Source: Oscillospiraceae bacterium | GTDB lineage: Bacteria > Bacillota > Clostridia > Oscillospirales > Ruminococcaceae | NCBI GenBank assembly: GCA_018380115.1 | Contig: JAGZUF010000005.1 | Span: 69,991-133,990, forward strand | Direction: 5' to 3' | Length of the DNA stretch: 64,000 nucleotides | Shown: positions 50,352 to 58,388 of the stretch, one piece after another | Numbering within the stretch: position 1 is the stretch's first letter | Layout: each line of letters opens with the position of its first letter | Notes under the pieces: model-generated | Told to the model about the DNA's origin: nothing | The model's database searches: none | What the model saw: only the letters and a program-made list of their open reading frames with translations | Made by a program: the position numbers and the translations under genes

Positions 50352-50383
50352 AAAAGGGCGCACCCTGCGGGTGCGCCCTTTTT
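50352..50383. terminator. bidirectional terminator between IclR and aminopeptidase genes
   Basis: AAAAGGGCGCACCC, loop TGC, GGGTGCGCCCTTTT, then TATC. It serves both convergent genes. Confidence 0.88.
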
Positions 50384-50417
50384 ATCATGGTTTGTTGCAG
50401 CACAGCGGGCCGCGCGC

Positions 50418-51650
50418 TTAAAACGCCCAGTTCCCGTTTTGGAACACGGGCACCTGCGTGCCATCGGCCTTGATGCCGGTGATGGAAAGGTCCGGCGTGC
50501 CCAGCATGAAGTCCACATGCGTGGCCGAACGGTTCACGCCGTGCTGCTCCAGCTCTTCCTCGCTCATTTCGCGGCCGCCGCGGATGGCGTCGCCGAAGCC
50601 CTTGCCCAGCGCGAAATGGCACGAGGCGTTTTCGTCGAACAGCGTGCTGTAAAACAGGATGCCCATGCGGCTGATGGGCGAGGCTACCGGAATAAGCGCA
50701 CATTCGCCCAAATGGCGCGCGCCCTCGTCCGTCTCGATGATGGCCTTCAGCGCGTCATAGCCCTTTGCGGCGGAAAAGCTGGTGACGCGTCCGTTCTGGA
50801 AGGTAATGGAGAAATCGTCTATCAGGCTGCCGCCGTGGTTCAGCGGCATGGCTGAATGCACCGTGCCATCCACCCTGTCCTTGTCGGGCGAGGTGTAAAT
50901 TTCCTCGGTGGGCATGTTGCAGAACTGCCAGCGGCCGTCCGCCAGCTCGTTTCCGCCGCCGCACCAAACATGGTTTTTGGGCAGGCCCACCGTGATGTCG
51001 GTGCCCGCGCTGTTTTTGTAGTGCAGGGCGCTGAACTGCTGCCCGTTCAGCCATGCGGCGCGCGTGCGGAACGACTTCTGGTGTTCGCGCCATGCGGCCA
51101 CGGGGTCCGGCCCGTCGGCGCGGGCGGCCTTGAAAATGGCCTGCCACAGCGCCTGCACCGCCTCCTCCTGCGGCAGATGGGGGAACACCGCCTTTGCCCA
51201 CTTGGGGCTGGCCGCGCCCACAATGCTCCACGCCACCCGGCCCGTCTCCATGCCCAAATAGAAGGCGTGGCAGTCGCGGTAGGCGGCCTTGCGGCGCTCG
51301 GCGCGCAGGGTGGGGTTTATGCCTGCCATGGCGTACGGGTCGCCTGAGGTAATGCTAAGCAGGGCGCCGCCGCGCTCGGCCAGGCCGTTTTCCAGCACGG
51401 CGCGCCATGCGGGCGTCTGCTGAAACACCTCCATGCCTGCGTTTTCATATTCCAGACGCGTGGTGGCCTCGTCGCTCCACATCACGGTAACGCTTTTCGC
51501 GCCCGCCGCCCAGGCGTGCTTTGCCGCAAGGCGCACAAGGGGCGCGGCCTCCAAGTCTGCCTCTATCAGCACCTCCTGCCCCTGCTGCACGTTCAGCCCC
51601 GCGCGCACCACAAGCTCTGCATATTTATCAAGCTGTGCTTCAAAGTTCAT
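50418..51650 (-). CDS. M29 family aminopeptidase (AmpS/PepS/T-like)
   Basis: A 410-residue metallo-aminopeptidase of family M29. Metal ligands are expected in NMPTEEIYTSPDKDRVDGTVH (Glu), ARHLGECALIP (Glu), SATHVDFMLG (His, Asp) and the HFALG region. N-terminal FEAQLDKYAELVVRAGLNVQQGQEVLI is typical. ATG 51650 is chosen because AAGGAG lies seven bases upstream; the ATG six bases earlier is too close. It cleaves N-terminal residues from peptides in the cytoplasm. Its promoter carries an inverted repeat (51719-51752). Confidence 0.92.
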   Translation of the reverse strand: MNFEAQLDKYAELVVRAGLNVQQGQEVLIEADLEAAPLVRLAAKHAWAAGAKSVTVMWSDEATTRLEYENAGMEVFQQTPAWRAVLENGLAERGGALLSITSGDPYAMAGINPTLRAERRKAAYRDCHAFYLGMETGRVAWSIVGAASPKWAKAVFPHLPQEEAVQALWQAIFKAARADGPDPVAAWREHQKSFRTRAAWLNGQQFSALHYKNSAGTDITVGLPKNHVWCGGGNELADGRWQFCNMPTEEIYTSPDKDRVDGTVHSAMPLNHGGSLIDDFSITFQNGRVTSFSAAKGYDALKAIIETDEGARHLGECALIPVASPISRMGILFYSTLFDENASCHFALGKGFGDAIRGGREMSEEELEQHGVNRSATHVDFMLGTPDLSITGIKADGTQVPVFQNGNWAF

Positions 51651-51718
51651 ATTCATTCTCCTTCCTGCCGCCCGGCACAGGCCCAAACGGCCCGCGGCCC
51701 GGCGGCCTTTCTGCCTCT

Positions 51719-51754
51719 GGCATAACTATAACACAACAGCTATCGTTATGCCAA
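51719..51754 (-). promoter_or_regulatory. aminopeptidase promoter with inverted-repeat operator
   Basis: Minus strand TTGGCA (51749-51754) and TATAGT (51725-51730) are 18 bases apart. GGCATAAC (51719-51726) and GTTATGCC (51745-51752) form 8-bp inverted arms that cover both promoter hexamers, a good repressor site. The rest of 51755-51943 shows no gene. Confidence 0.6.
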
Positions 51755-51943
51755 GGGGCGTCTTTTCTTTTGCCGTGAGGCGCCGCTTTTTCCCGCCTTC
51801 GGCGCGGGCGGCCCGCCTGTGCTTCAGGGTGCGGCACAGCGCCAGCCTACCTTATTATATATATAACGGCCGGCACAGCGCCTGCAAAAAGGCCGTTTTT
51901 GCCCTTTTTCGGGGAAAGGCGGCAAAAAGCGCGCCCTTTTCTC

Positions 51944-51972
51944 TTGACACCCCGCCCGGCGGCGCGTAAACT
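51944..51972 (+). promoter_or_regulatory. feo operon promoter
   Basis: TTGACA (51944-51949) and TAAACT (51967-51972) with a 17-base spacer. Confidence 0.75.
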
Positions 51973-51985
51973 GAAAGACAGATTG

Positions 51986-52004
51986 TTAGGTTAAGCTAAC
52001 ACAA
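51986..52004 (+). promoter_or_regulatory. IdeR/DtxR-like iron box upstream of feoA
   Basis: TTAGGTTAAGCTAACACAA matches the 19-base IdeR/DtxR consensus TTAGGTTAGSCTAACCTAA at about 16 positions. It begins 13 bases after the -10, where a bound repressor would block transcription. This implies a DtxR-family iron repressor. Confidence 0.7.
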
Positions 52005-52072
52005 TGCACAGCGCCCGCGCCCGGCCAAACGGCCCGGCGGCGCGGGCAGGTACGGAAGGGACGGCAGAAAAC

Positions 52073-52321
52073 ATGACACTGGCACAGCTTCCCGTTGGGC
52101 AAAGCGCGCGCATTGCGGCGGTGGGCGGCGAGGGCGCGCTGCGCCGCAGGCTGCTTGATATGGGCCTTACGCCCGGCACCGCGGTGATGGTGCGCAAAAT
52201 TGCCCCCATGGGGGACCCCATTGAGCTGCACCTGCGCGGCTACGAGCTTACCCTGCGCCTGGAGGACGCGCAGAATATCACGCTGGGCGATGCCCCGCAG
52301 GGCGGGGAGGCGCGCGGCTGA
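52073..52321 (+). CDS. feoA: ferrous iron transport protein A
   Basis: An 82-residue SH3-like protein, MTLAQLPVGQSARIAAVGGEGALRRRLLDMGLTPGTAV at its start and DPIELHLRGYELTLRLEDAQNI at its end, both standard for FeoA. GGAAGGGA precedes ATG 52073. Its stop overlaps the start of feoB (TGATG), and it supports FeoB activity. Confidence 0.93.
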   Translation: MTLAQLPVGQSARIAAVGGEGALRRRLLDMGLTPGTAVMVRKIAPMGDPIELHLRGYELTLRLEDAQNITLGDAPQGGEARG

Positions 52322-54399
52322 TGGTATTTGCACTGGCAGGCAACCAGAATTCCGGCAAGACGACGCTGTTCAACCAGCTTACCGGCTCGAACCAGCATGT
52401 GGGCAATTTCCCCGGCGTGACGGTGGATAAAAAAGAGGGCGTGATACGCGACCACACCACGGGCGAACACCACTTTGGCCCGCGCGCCTGGGGGCACGAG
52501 CGCCACAAGCGCAGCGAGATACCCCCGCGCGCGCCCGCCACAGTGGTGGACCTGCCCGGCATCTACTCGCTTTCGCCGTATACCAGCGAAGAAATTGTGA
52601 CGCGCGATTTTCTGATAGACGGCAGGCCGGACGGCATCATCAACATTGTGGACGCCACCAATATCGAGCGCAATTTGTACCTTACCATGCAGCTGATCGA
52701 GCTTGGCATCCCCATGGTGATAGCCCTGAACATGATGGACGAAATGCGCGCAAACGGCAACACCGTGGACGTGAACGGGCTGGAGGCAGAGCTTGGCGTG
52801 CCGGTGGTGCCCATTTCCGCCGCGAAGAACGAGGGCATTGACGAGCTGATAGAGCATGCCCTGCGCGCAGCCGAGCACAAGCAGCGCCCCCGCCGGCAGG
52901 ATTTCTGCACCGGCGCGGTGCACCGCTGCATTCACGGTATTGCCCACATGATAGAAGACCACGCGCAGGCCGCGGGCGTGCCGCCGTATTTTGCCGCCAC
53001 CAAGCTGGTGGAGGGCGACGGGCCCATGCAGCAGCGCCTGCGCCTGACGGAAAACGAAATAGACCTTGTGGGCCATTCGGTGGCGGAGATGGAGGCAGAG
53101 CTTGGCACAGACCGCGAGGCCGCCCTGGCCGACATGCGCTACACCTTTATTGAAAAGCTGTGCGCCGCCACTGTGGTAAAGCACGGCGAAAGCCGCGAGC
53201 ACGCGCGCAGCGTCAGGCTGGACAAGGTGCTTACGGGCAAATATACGGGCATTCCCATTTTTCTGCTTATTATGCTGGCGGTGTTCTGGCTGACGTTCGG
53301 CGTGATAGGCACGTTTCTCAGCGACGTGTTAAGCGCGGGCATCGACGCCGTGACGGCCGCCGCTGCCGCCGGGCTGGACGCCTACGGCATCAACCCGGTG
53401 GTGCGCTCGCTTGTGATAGACGGCGTGTTTGCGGGCGTGGGCAGCGTGCTCAGCTTTCTGCCCATTATTGTGACGCTGTTTTTCTTCCTTTCCATGCTGG
53501 AAGATTCAGGCTATATGGCGCGCGTGGCCTTTGTGATGGATAAGCTTTTGCGCAAAATAGGCCTTTCGGGCCGCAGCTTTGTGCCCATGCTGATAGGCTT
53601 TGGGTGCAGCGTGCCCGCCATTATGGCCACGCGCACGCTGGCCAGCGACCGGGACAGAAAAATGACCATTCTGCTTACGCCGTTCATGAGCTGCTCGGCC
53701 AAGCTGCCCATTTACGCCGTGTTTACGGCGGCGTTTTTTCCGCAGCACGGGGCGCTTGCCATGATTCTGCTGTATGTTTCCGGCATGGCCGTGGGCGTGC
53801 TGGCCGGGCTTTTGATGAAAAACACGCTGTATAAGGGCAACCCCGTGCCCTTTGTGATGGAGCTGCCGAACTACCGCGTGCCCAGCCCCAAAAGCGTGCT
53901 TTTGTTGATGTGGGATAAAGCCAAGGATTTTCTTACCCGCGCGTTCACCGTCATTTTCATTGCCACCATCATCATCTGGTTTTTGCAGACGTTCGACACG
54001 CGGCTGAATGTGGTGGCCGATTCCTCCGCCAGCATGCTGGCGGGGCTGGGCCGCATGCTGGCGCCGCTGTTCGCGCCGCTGGGCTTTACCGACTGGCGCG
54101 CCGCCACCGCCCTTATCACCGGCTTTTCGGCCAAAGAGGCCGTGGTAAGCACCATGGCTGTGCTTACGGGCACCAGCGTTTCCAACCTGGGCGCGGCCCT
54201 GCAGGGCATTTTTACGCCGCTTTCGGCGGCCAGCTTTCTGGCCTTTACCCTGCTGTATTCGCCGTGCGTGGCGGCCATTGCCGCCGTAAAGCGCGAAATG
54301 CACTCCGGCCTTGCCGCCGCGTGGGTGGCCTTTGCCCAGTGCGCCGTTGCCTGGCTGTGCGCCTGCGCCGTGTTTCAGGTGGGCAGCCTGTTTGTGTGA
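52321..54399 (+). CDS. feoB: ferrous iron transporter FeoB
   Basis: A 692-residue Fe2+ importer. The N-terminal G domain has GNQNSGKTTLFNQLTG (G1), VVDLPGIYSLSPY (G3) and ALNMMDEMRANG (G4). A helical GDI-type segment follows, then a membrane part with about ten helices and the two Gate regions (GRSFVPMLIGFGCSVPAIMATRTL and SAKEAVVSTMAVL, in landmarks). Length is near the 650-700 usual for Firmicutes. It is translationally coupled to feoA and followed by a small Cys-rich protein gene. Confidence 0.97.
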   Translation: MVFALAGNQNSGKTTLFNQLTGSNQHVGNFPGVTVDKKEGVIRDHTTGEHHFGPRAWGHERHKRSEIPPRAPATVVDLPGIYSLSPYTSEEIVTRDFLIDGRPDGIINIVDATNIERNLYLTMQLIELGIPMVIALNMMDEMRANGNTVDVNGLEAELGVPVVPISAAKNEGIDELIEHALRAAEHKQRPRRQDFCTGAVHRCIHGIAHMIEDHAQAAGVPPYFAATKLVEGDGPMQQRLRLTENEIDLVGHSVAEMEAELGTDREAALADMRYTFIEKLCAATVVKHGESREHARSVRLDKVLTGKYTGIPIFLLIMLAVFWLTFGVIGTFLSDVLSAGIDAVTAAAAAGLDAYGINPVVRSLVIDGVFAGVGSVLSFLPIIVTLFFFLSMLEDSGYMARVAFVMDKLLRKIGLSGRSFVPMLIGFGCSVPAIMATRTLASDRDRKMTILLTPFMSCSAKLPIYAVFTAAFFPQHGALAMILLYVSGMAVGVLAGLLMKNTLYKGNPVPFVMELPNYRVPSPKSVLLLMWDKAKDFLTRAFTVIFIATIIIWFLQTFDTRLNVVADSSASMLAGLGRMLAPLFAPLGFTDWRAATALITGFSAKEAVVSTMAVLTGTSVSNLGAALQGIFTPLSAASFLAFTLLYSPCVAAIAAVKREMHSGLAAAWVAFAQCAVAWLCACAVFQVGSLFV

Positions 54400-54417
54400 A
54401 GCAGTGAGGTGACGCAG

Positions 54418-54603
54418 ATGAACGCTTTCAGCTGGCTTGTGCTGGCCTGCGTGGCCATATGTGCGGCGCTGGCCGTGCGCGCCATGCGGCGCGCGCAGCG
54501 CCGCGGCGGCTGCGGCGCATGTGCGGGCGGCTGCGGCGCATGTGCGGGCGGCTGCGCCGCCTGCCCGCACGCATGCCCCCGGCAGGGTGAAAAAACAGAA
54601 TAA
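54418..54603 (+). CDS. FeoB-associated Cys-rich membrane protein
   Basis: A 61-residue protein with one N-terminal helix (FSWLVLACVAICAALAVRAM), a basic stop-transfer segment and a tail of repeated GGCGACA units ending GGCAACPHACP. Position directly after feoB and the tail match the FeoB-associated Cys-rich family. The repeats are encoded by a nearly perfect 21-base tandem duplication (about 54511-54560). ATG 54418 is six bases after GAGGTGA. It may pass iron to or from FeoB; this is inferred. Confidence 0.85.
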   Translation: MNAFSWLVLACVAICAALAVRAMRRAQRRGGCGACAGGCGACAGGCAACPHACPRQGEKTE

Positions 54604-54614
54604 AAGGCAAAAAG

Positions 54615-54649
54615 GCCCCGTGTGCTTTATGCACACGGGGCTGTTTTTT
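54615..54649 (+). terminator. terminator of the feo operon
   Basis: GCCCCGTGTGC, loop TTTAT, GCACACGGGGC, then TGTTTTTT. Confidence 0.9.
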
Positions 54650-54698
54650 GGGTAAAAATAGCCCTTCCGGTTCATTTTTTCATATCAAGTGAAATTTT

Positions 54699-54728
54699 TT
54701 GACGAGGCACATCTATAAGTCGTATAAT
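54699..54728 (+). promoter_or_regulatory. promoter of the agrA-agrC genes
   Basis: TTGACG (54699-54704) and TATAAT (54723-54728) are 18 bases apart, about 48 bases before the ATG of the response regulator. Confidence 0.7.
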
Positions 54729-54775
54729 AAACCCATCTCTCTTACTCTGCACTTTCTATTGGGGAGGCAGCAAAC

Positions 54776-55489
54776 ATGCTGTATATTGCAATTTGTGATG
54801 ATGACCCTGTTTATCTGTGCAGGGCCACGGATATTGTACGGGGGTACTTTTCCGGCAGAGGTACGGACACATCCATTTCCACTTTCACCTCTGCACAGGA
54901 ATTGTTAAATGCAGACGCCGGACAATTTAATATTTTTCTTTTGGATGTTATGGTAGGACAGGAAAATGGCATTCTTCTGGCCAAGCATTTGCGGCAGATG
55001 CACCCAGATTGTTCCATTATATTTATATCTTCTTATCTGGAATTTGCGCTGAAAGGGTATCATGTAAACGCTTTTCGGTATCTGCTGAAAAACAACTTGG
55101 AAAGTGATTTGTGCCATTGTCTGGAGGAATTGGAAGAACGCTTTTATAAGCGCACAGAAACCTTAGACATCAAGCCAGTATTGGGTGACGCTGTACGCCT
55201 TGCCCTGCGCGATGTTTTATATTTTGAAAGCAGCGCCCGCCTGATTACAGCCCATATGCTTGCGCCAAACCAGCCTTTAGAATTTTATGGGCAGCTTACT
55301 ACGCTGGAACAGCGCATTACACACAGCCCTTTTGTGCGCATCCACCAAAGTTTTTTGGTAAATATGCAGCATATTACCTCTGTGCAGCGGCGTGTCGTGA
55401 CTTTAGCAGACGGCACCGTTCTAACGTGCAGCAGGGCATATTACACAAAGGCATTTTGTACATACATGACATGGCGGGAGGGACAGTGA
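54776..55489 (+). CDS. LytTR family response regulator, AgrA-like
   Basis: A 237-residue regulator. Residues 1-120 are a receiver domain with IAICDDDP (acidic pocket), FLLDVMVGQENG (phosphorylated Asp) and FISSYLEFALKGYHVNAFRYLLK. Residues 135-237 form a LytTR DNA-binding domain (DVLYFESSARLITAHM, FVRIHQSFLVNMQHITSVQRR). GGGAGGCAG precedes the ATG. It overlaps the kinase gene (TGATG) and should respond to the AgrD-derived peptide through that kinase. Confidence 0.92.
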   Translation: MLYIAICDDDPVYLCRATDIVRGYFSGRGTDTSISTFTSAQELLNADAGQFNIFLLDVMVGQENGILLAKHLRQMHPDCSIIFISSYLEFALKGYHVNAFRYLLKNNLESDLCHCLEELEERFYKRTETLDIKPVLGDAVRLALRDVLYFESSARLITAHMLAPNQPLEFYGQLTTLEQRITHSPFVRIHQSFLVNMQHITSVQRRVVTLADGTVLTCSRAYYTKAFCTYMTWREGQ

Positions 55490-56787
55490 TGGACTATGCA
55501 TTAAGTGCGGCTTGGGTGTTTGCAGAATATTTTTCGTTTGTAATGCTGGCAGATGCAATTTTGCAGCGCCGTTTTATCCATCCTGCGCTTTTCTGGGCCT
55601 GTGTGCTGGGCTGCGCTGCGTTTTGCTATGGGGTTACCGGGCTGTTGCCCGTTCAAACCTCGTTGTTCAAAACTTGTCTTTTCTTTGTTTTCTTCTCGCC
55701 CGTTTCCTTTTTTCTTTACTCAGGCAGCATGAAGCGAAAGCTATTTGCCATGGTGTTGCTGTACATTTTAGTATATGGACTAGACTATGCTGCCATTGCC
55801 GTCATAATGGGCATTACCCACACTGCGTTCAACGCCATTACACAAAATTTTGTTGTGTATATTTTGGCTACTTTTCTTTCCAAAACGCTGCTTGTGTGCA
55901 TATGTTATGTTATTCGCCGCGCATATACCGCGCGTTCGCAGAACGTTTCTGTTTCTTTTTGGGAATGGAGCAAAATTGCCATTATTCCTGCATTATCCCT
56001 GCTGAACCTTATTGTTACTATCGACGGCGTGCTGAAAGCGGGCCTTGTTTCCAACTGGCTGTTTGCCGATGCCTTTCTTACACTGGCCGCTAATATTGCC
56101 GTGCTGCCCCTTTGGGATAAAATTGCCCAGGAACAACAACTGCTTTTAGAAAACAACCTGCTGCAGCGTGAATTAAGCTCTAACCTAAAAGCCGCGCAGG
56201 CTATGGCCCGCAATTACGACGAGCAGCGCCGCGTTACACACGATTACCGAAACCATCTTCAAACGCTTGCCGGGCTTTTGCAGCAAGGTGAGCATTCACA
56301 GGCACAGGCTTACCTGAAAAAGCTGATAGGCCAAAGCCCGCAGGCCGCTTATGTGTTGGATACTCAAAACCCTGTTTTTGATTCTTTGCTGAACCAGAAA
56401 TATCAACAAGCCTGCGGGCAGAACATTGGCATGGAATTTAATTTGGAAGGAATAAACGAGCTTCCCTTTTCTAACGAGGACCTTGTAACACTATTCTCCA
56501 ATTTATTGGATAACGCCATAGAGGCCTGCGAAAAGGTAAAGGGGCGGCGCGTTGTTATTGTAACACTTCGGTGCACGGGCACAGAAACATTGCTTACTGT
56601 GCGAAACACTTCGCCGCCGGTGGACACCGCCCTGCCTCAGCTTTCTTCCACCAAAAAAGATGCCGCAGTACATGGCTATGGCCTGAAAAATGTATGCGCT
56701 GTTTTGGAAAAATACAACTCGGAATTTGCCTTTCATTACAATGACGGATGGTTTAATTTTTCCGCCTTGCTTAAAGGCGGAAGCTAA
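55489..56787 (+). CDS. GHKL sensor histidine kinase, AgrC-like
   Basis: A 432-residue membrane kinase. Residues 1-210 hold six or seven helices forming the peptide sensor. The H-box is RRVTHDYRNHLQTLAGLLQQG, the N-box FSNLLDNAIEAC, and the glycine loop HGYGLKNVCAVLEKYN, typical of AgrC/ComD-type HPK10 kinases. It is translationally coupled to the response regulator and followed by agrB, agrD. Confidence 0.92.
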   Translation: MDYALSAAWVFAEYFSFVMLADAILQRRFIHPALFWACVLGCAAFCYGVTGLLPVQTSLFKTCLFFVFFSPVSFFLYSGSMKRKLFAMVLLYILVYGLDYAAIAVIMGITHTAFNAITQNFVVYILATFLSKTLLVCICYVIRRAYTARSQNVSVSFWEWSKIAIIPALSLLNLIVTIDGVLKAGLVSNWLFADAFLTLAANIAVLPLWDKIAQEQQLLLENNLLQRELSSNLKAAQAMARNYDEQRRVTHDYRNHLQTLAGLLQQGEHSQAQAYLKKLIGQSPQAAYVLDTQNPVFDSLLNQKYQQACGQNIGMEFNLEGINELPFSNEDLVTLFSNLLDNAIEACEKVKGRRVVIVTLRCTGTETLLTVRNTSPPVDTALPQLSSTKKDAAVHGYGLKNVCAVLEKYNSEFAFHYNDGWFNFSALLKGGS

Positions 56788-56842
56788 AGTTCGGCCGTTG
56801 CTTTATTTCGCATGCCAAAACTGCTAATTTTTACAATTTTCT

Positions 56843-56856
56843 TGTTAATTTTAACA
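56843..56856 (+). promoter_or_regulatory. palindrome before agrB
   Basis: TGTTAATTTTAACA is a perfect 14-base palindrome in the AT-rich 118-base gap between agrC and agrB. It could be a binding site for a separate agrBD promoter; no clear hexamers are seen. Confidence 0.35.
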
Positions 56857-56905
56857 CTTTTGTTGTTTGTTTCCCCATAGAATGCTATGTTGGTGTCGGA
56901 AAGGG

Positions 56906-57559
56906 ATGGTTCCTTTGCTGATACGCATATGCAACGGCATTGCAGCCCTTTTCGCAGAAAAGGGCTGCATTTTTCATGAACAGGAAAAATGGTTTTCCTA
57001 TTGTCTGCAGCGGCGCGCCATAAAGCTGGCAGCCTGGACGTTATTATTTTTCATTGGCATTCCGCAGGCAGGCGCTGCACACACATTGCTGTTCATTGCA
57101 GTATTTATGTGGATGCGGCGCTATATGGGCGGGTTTCATGCTTCCAGCCCATTTCGGTGTCTTGCTGTTTCTGGTTTTTGTGAATGGCTTTGCCTTTGCT
57201 TTGCCATTCCCCTCACTGCCTGCTATTCCCGGCTAAGCCCGGTGCTTTCTGCTTGCTGCTGCATGGCAGTGTTCTTGCTTTCCCCTGCCATTCATCCGCT
57301 TTCTGGTTTAGGGCCAGCGGCGGCAAAGTGGAACCACGTGCGTGCCAAAAGGGCGGCCATTGTGCTGTTTTGCGGCACATTGCTTTTCTATTTTCTTTCT
57401 TTTGGTTATACAGCGGCTATTGTTGCATGGGGCGAAACTCTTGCCCTGCTTACCGTGGCCGCTGCAAAAATAAACAGACAGGAGGTGAAAAGCCATGATT
57501 CAGAACTGGAAAGCCAGCGCCAAAAGCCTGATTCTTCGCAAAACGCAGCGCATGATTGA
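56906..57559 (+). CDS. agrB: accessory gene regulator B (AgrB), peptide-processing membrane protease
   Basis: A 217-residue membrane protease that cleaves and cyclises AgrD. RRYMGGFHASSPFRC contains the catalytic His and, seven residues on, the catalytic Cys, exactly as in AgrB. About five helices follow. The ribosome-binding-like GGAAAGG abuts ATG 56906, so a TTG at 56915 is an alternative start. The C-terminal tail is hydrophilic and its last 65 bases overlap agrD, an unusually long overlap. Confidence 0.9.
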   Translation: MVPLLIRICNGIAALFAEKGCIFHEQEKWFSYCLQRRAIKLAAWTLLFFIGIPQAGAAHTLLFIAVFMWMRRYMGGFHASSPFRCLAVSGFCEWLCLCFAIPLTACYSRLSPVLSACCCMAVFLLSPAIHPLSGLGPAAAKWNHVRAKRAAIVLFCGTLLFYFLSFGYTAAIVAWGETLALLTVAAAKINRQEVKSHDSELESQRQKPDSSQNAAHD

Positions 57560-57659
57560 AAAAGAAGTTCAGGCATGGCCGCCGTGGTGTGCTGGCCCGC
57601 TTTATCAGCCCCAGCGCCCGGCAGCAATTCCCCAAAGTAACAATAAGAACCACAAGTAA
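57495..57659 (+). CDS. agrD: AgrD-type cyclic peptide autoinducer precursor
   Basis: A 54-residue peptide gene inside the 3' end of agrB in another frame. A strong GGAGGTGA site lies just upstream of ATG 57495. The product has a basic amphipathic N-terminal helix (MIQNWKASAKSLILRKTQRM), the core WPPWCAGPLYQPQRP and a polar tail. The single cysteine (Cys32), five-residue spacing and downstream YQPQRP match clostridial AgrD, where AgrB cuts before a G/Y-x-P-x-x-P stretch. The predicted thiolactone ring is C-A-G-P-L. Confidence 0.88.
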   Translation: MIQNWKASAKSLILRKTQRMIEKEVQAWPPWCAGPLYQPQRPAAIPQSNNKNHK

Positions 57660-57780
57660 TCAAATGCCCATTATTTTCCAATTTAATCCATATATCCAGA
57701 TATTTCGAACAAAATTTGTCAGTTGTGCCAATTTAAGTTTCAGAATATTTGATATATGATGTGAAAGGAGAGCAAAAACT

Positions 57781-58320
57781 ATGACGAAAATGAAAAAGCT
57801 ATTGGCCGTTGTGCTGGTGTGTGCCATCATGGCGGTTTGTGGCGCCTCGGCGTTTGCAGACATTAGTCCCCGAACTTGGACGATTTATTCACGTCTAAGC
57901 AATACTTTTGCTACAAATGCGGCAGGTGATTTTCAGTATATGAATCTTTATCGCAGTAGTAGTGGCAGTATCACCAGTTCTTCTGTTCCTGTCTCTGTTT
58001 GGAGCCGTGGTTCTGACGAAGACCAGATGTGGTATTTCAGTTCGGATGGTACCCCTTGTGAATTTAGATGCACGCCAACCGGAGTTGATGGAACAGTTTA
58101 TTCTTTGAATATTTACCGCGGTTCTAGTCCGTATCAATGTACAGTATATCCCTCTAACGGAAATGCTTACAACGACAAAACCTTCTGCTATGATGTCGGC
58201 ATTGTATCTGTCGGATTTTCAGGCCTGTGCCTATATGCACCGGGTGCAAATGCAAAGCTCAGTTGGCAATATGTAAGTCCCTATACAGATACACACGCGC
58301 GTTGGTACACCGCCGGTTGA
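57781..58320 (+). CDS. secreted protein of unknown function, possible three-repeat (trefoil-like) fold
   Basis: A 179-residue protein with a signal peptide (MTKMKKLLAVVLVCAIMAVCGASAFA, cleaved before DIS). The mature 153 residues seem to hold three related segments: YMNLYRSS..VSVWSRGSDEDQMWYF, YSLNIYRGSSPYQCTVYPSNG..KTFCYDV and GLCLYAPGANAKLSWQYV. The DQMW (QxW-like) and N-L/I-YR pattern recalls ricin-type beta-trefoils; this is only suggestive. Four cysteines could form disulfides. AAAGGAG precedes the ATG and TATGAT is at about 57754. It directly follows agrD and is a likely agr target. Confidence 0.8.
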   Translation: MTKMKKLLAVVLVCAIMAVCGASAFADISPRTWTIYSRLSNTFATNAAGDFQYMNLYRSSSGSITSSSVPVSVWSRGSDEDQMWYFSSDGTPCEFRCTPTGVDGTVYSLNIYRGSSPYQCTVYPSNGNAYNDKTFCYDVGIVSVGFSGLCLYAPGANAKLSWQYVSPYTDTHARWYTAG

Positions 58321-58334
58321 TTCAAATTAAAATT

Positions 58335-58367
58335 TGTGCCATGCCCGCGTTCAGCGGGCATGGCACA
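58335..58367 (+). promoter_or_regulatory. hairpin between secreted protein and lipoprotein genes
   Basis: A perfect 14-bp stem TGTGCCATGCCCGC/GCGGGCATGGCACA with loop GTTCA and no T-run. It may attenuate transcription into the lipoprotein gene. Confidence 0.6.
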
Positions 58368-58388
58368 TACGAAAGAGGTGTATGCCGG

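Noticed and set aside
54511..54560. Tandem repeat considered as a CRISPR-like array
   Set aside because: It has only two full 21-base units, no spacers, and lies in frame within a coding sequence.
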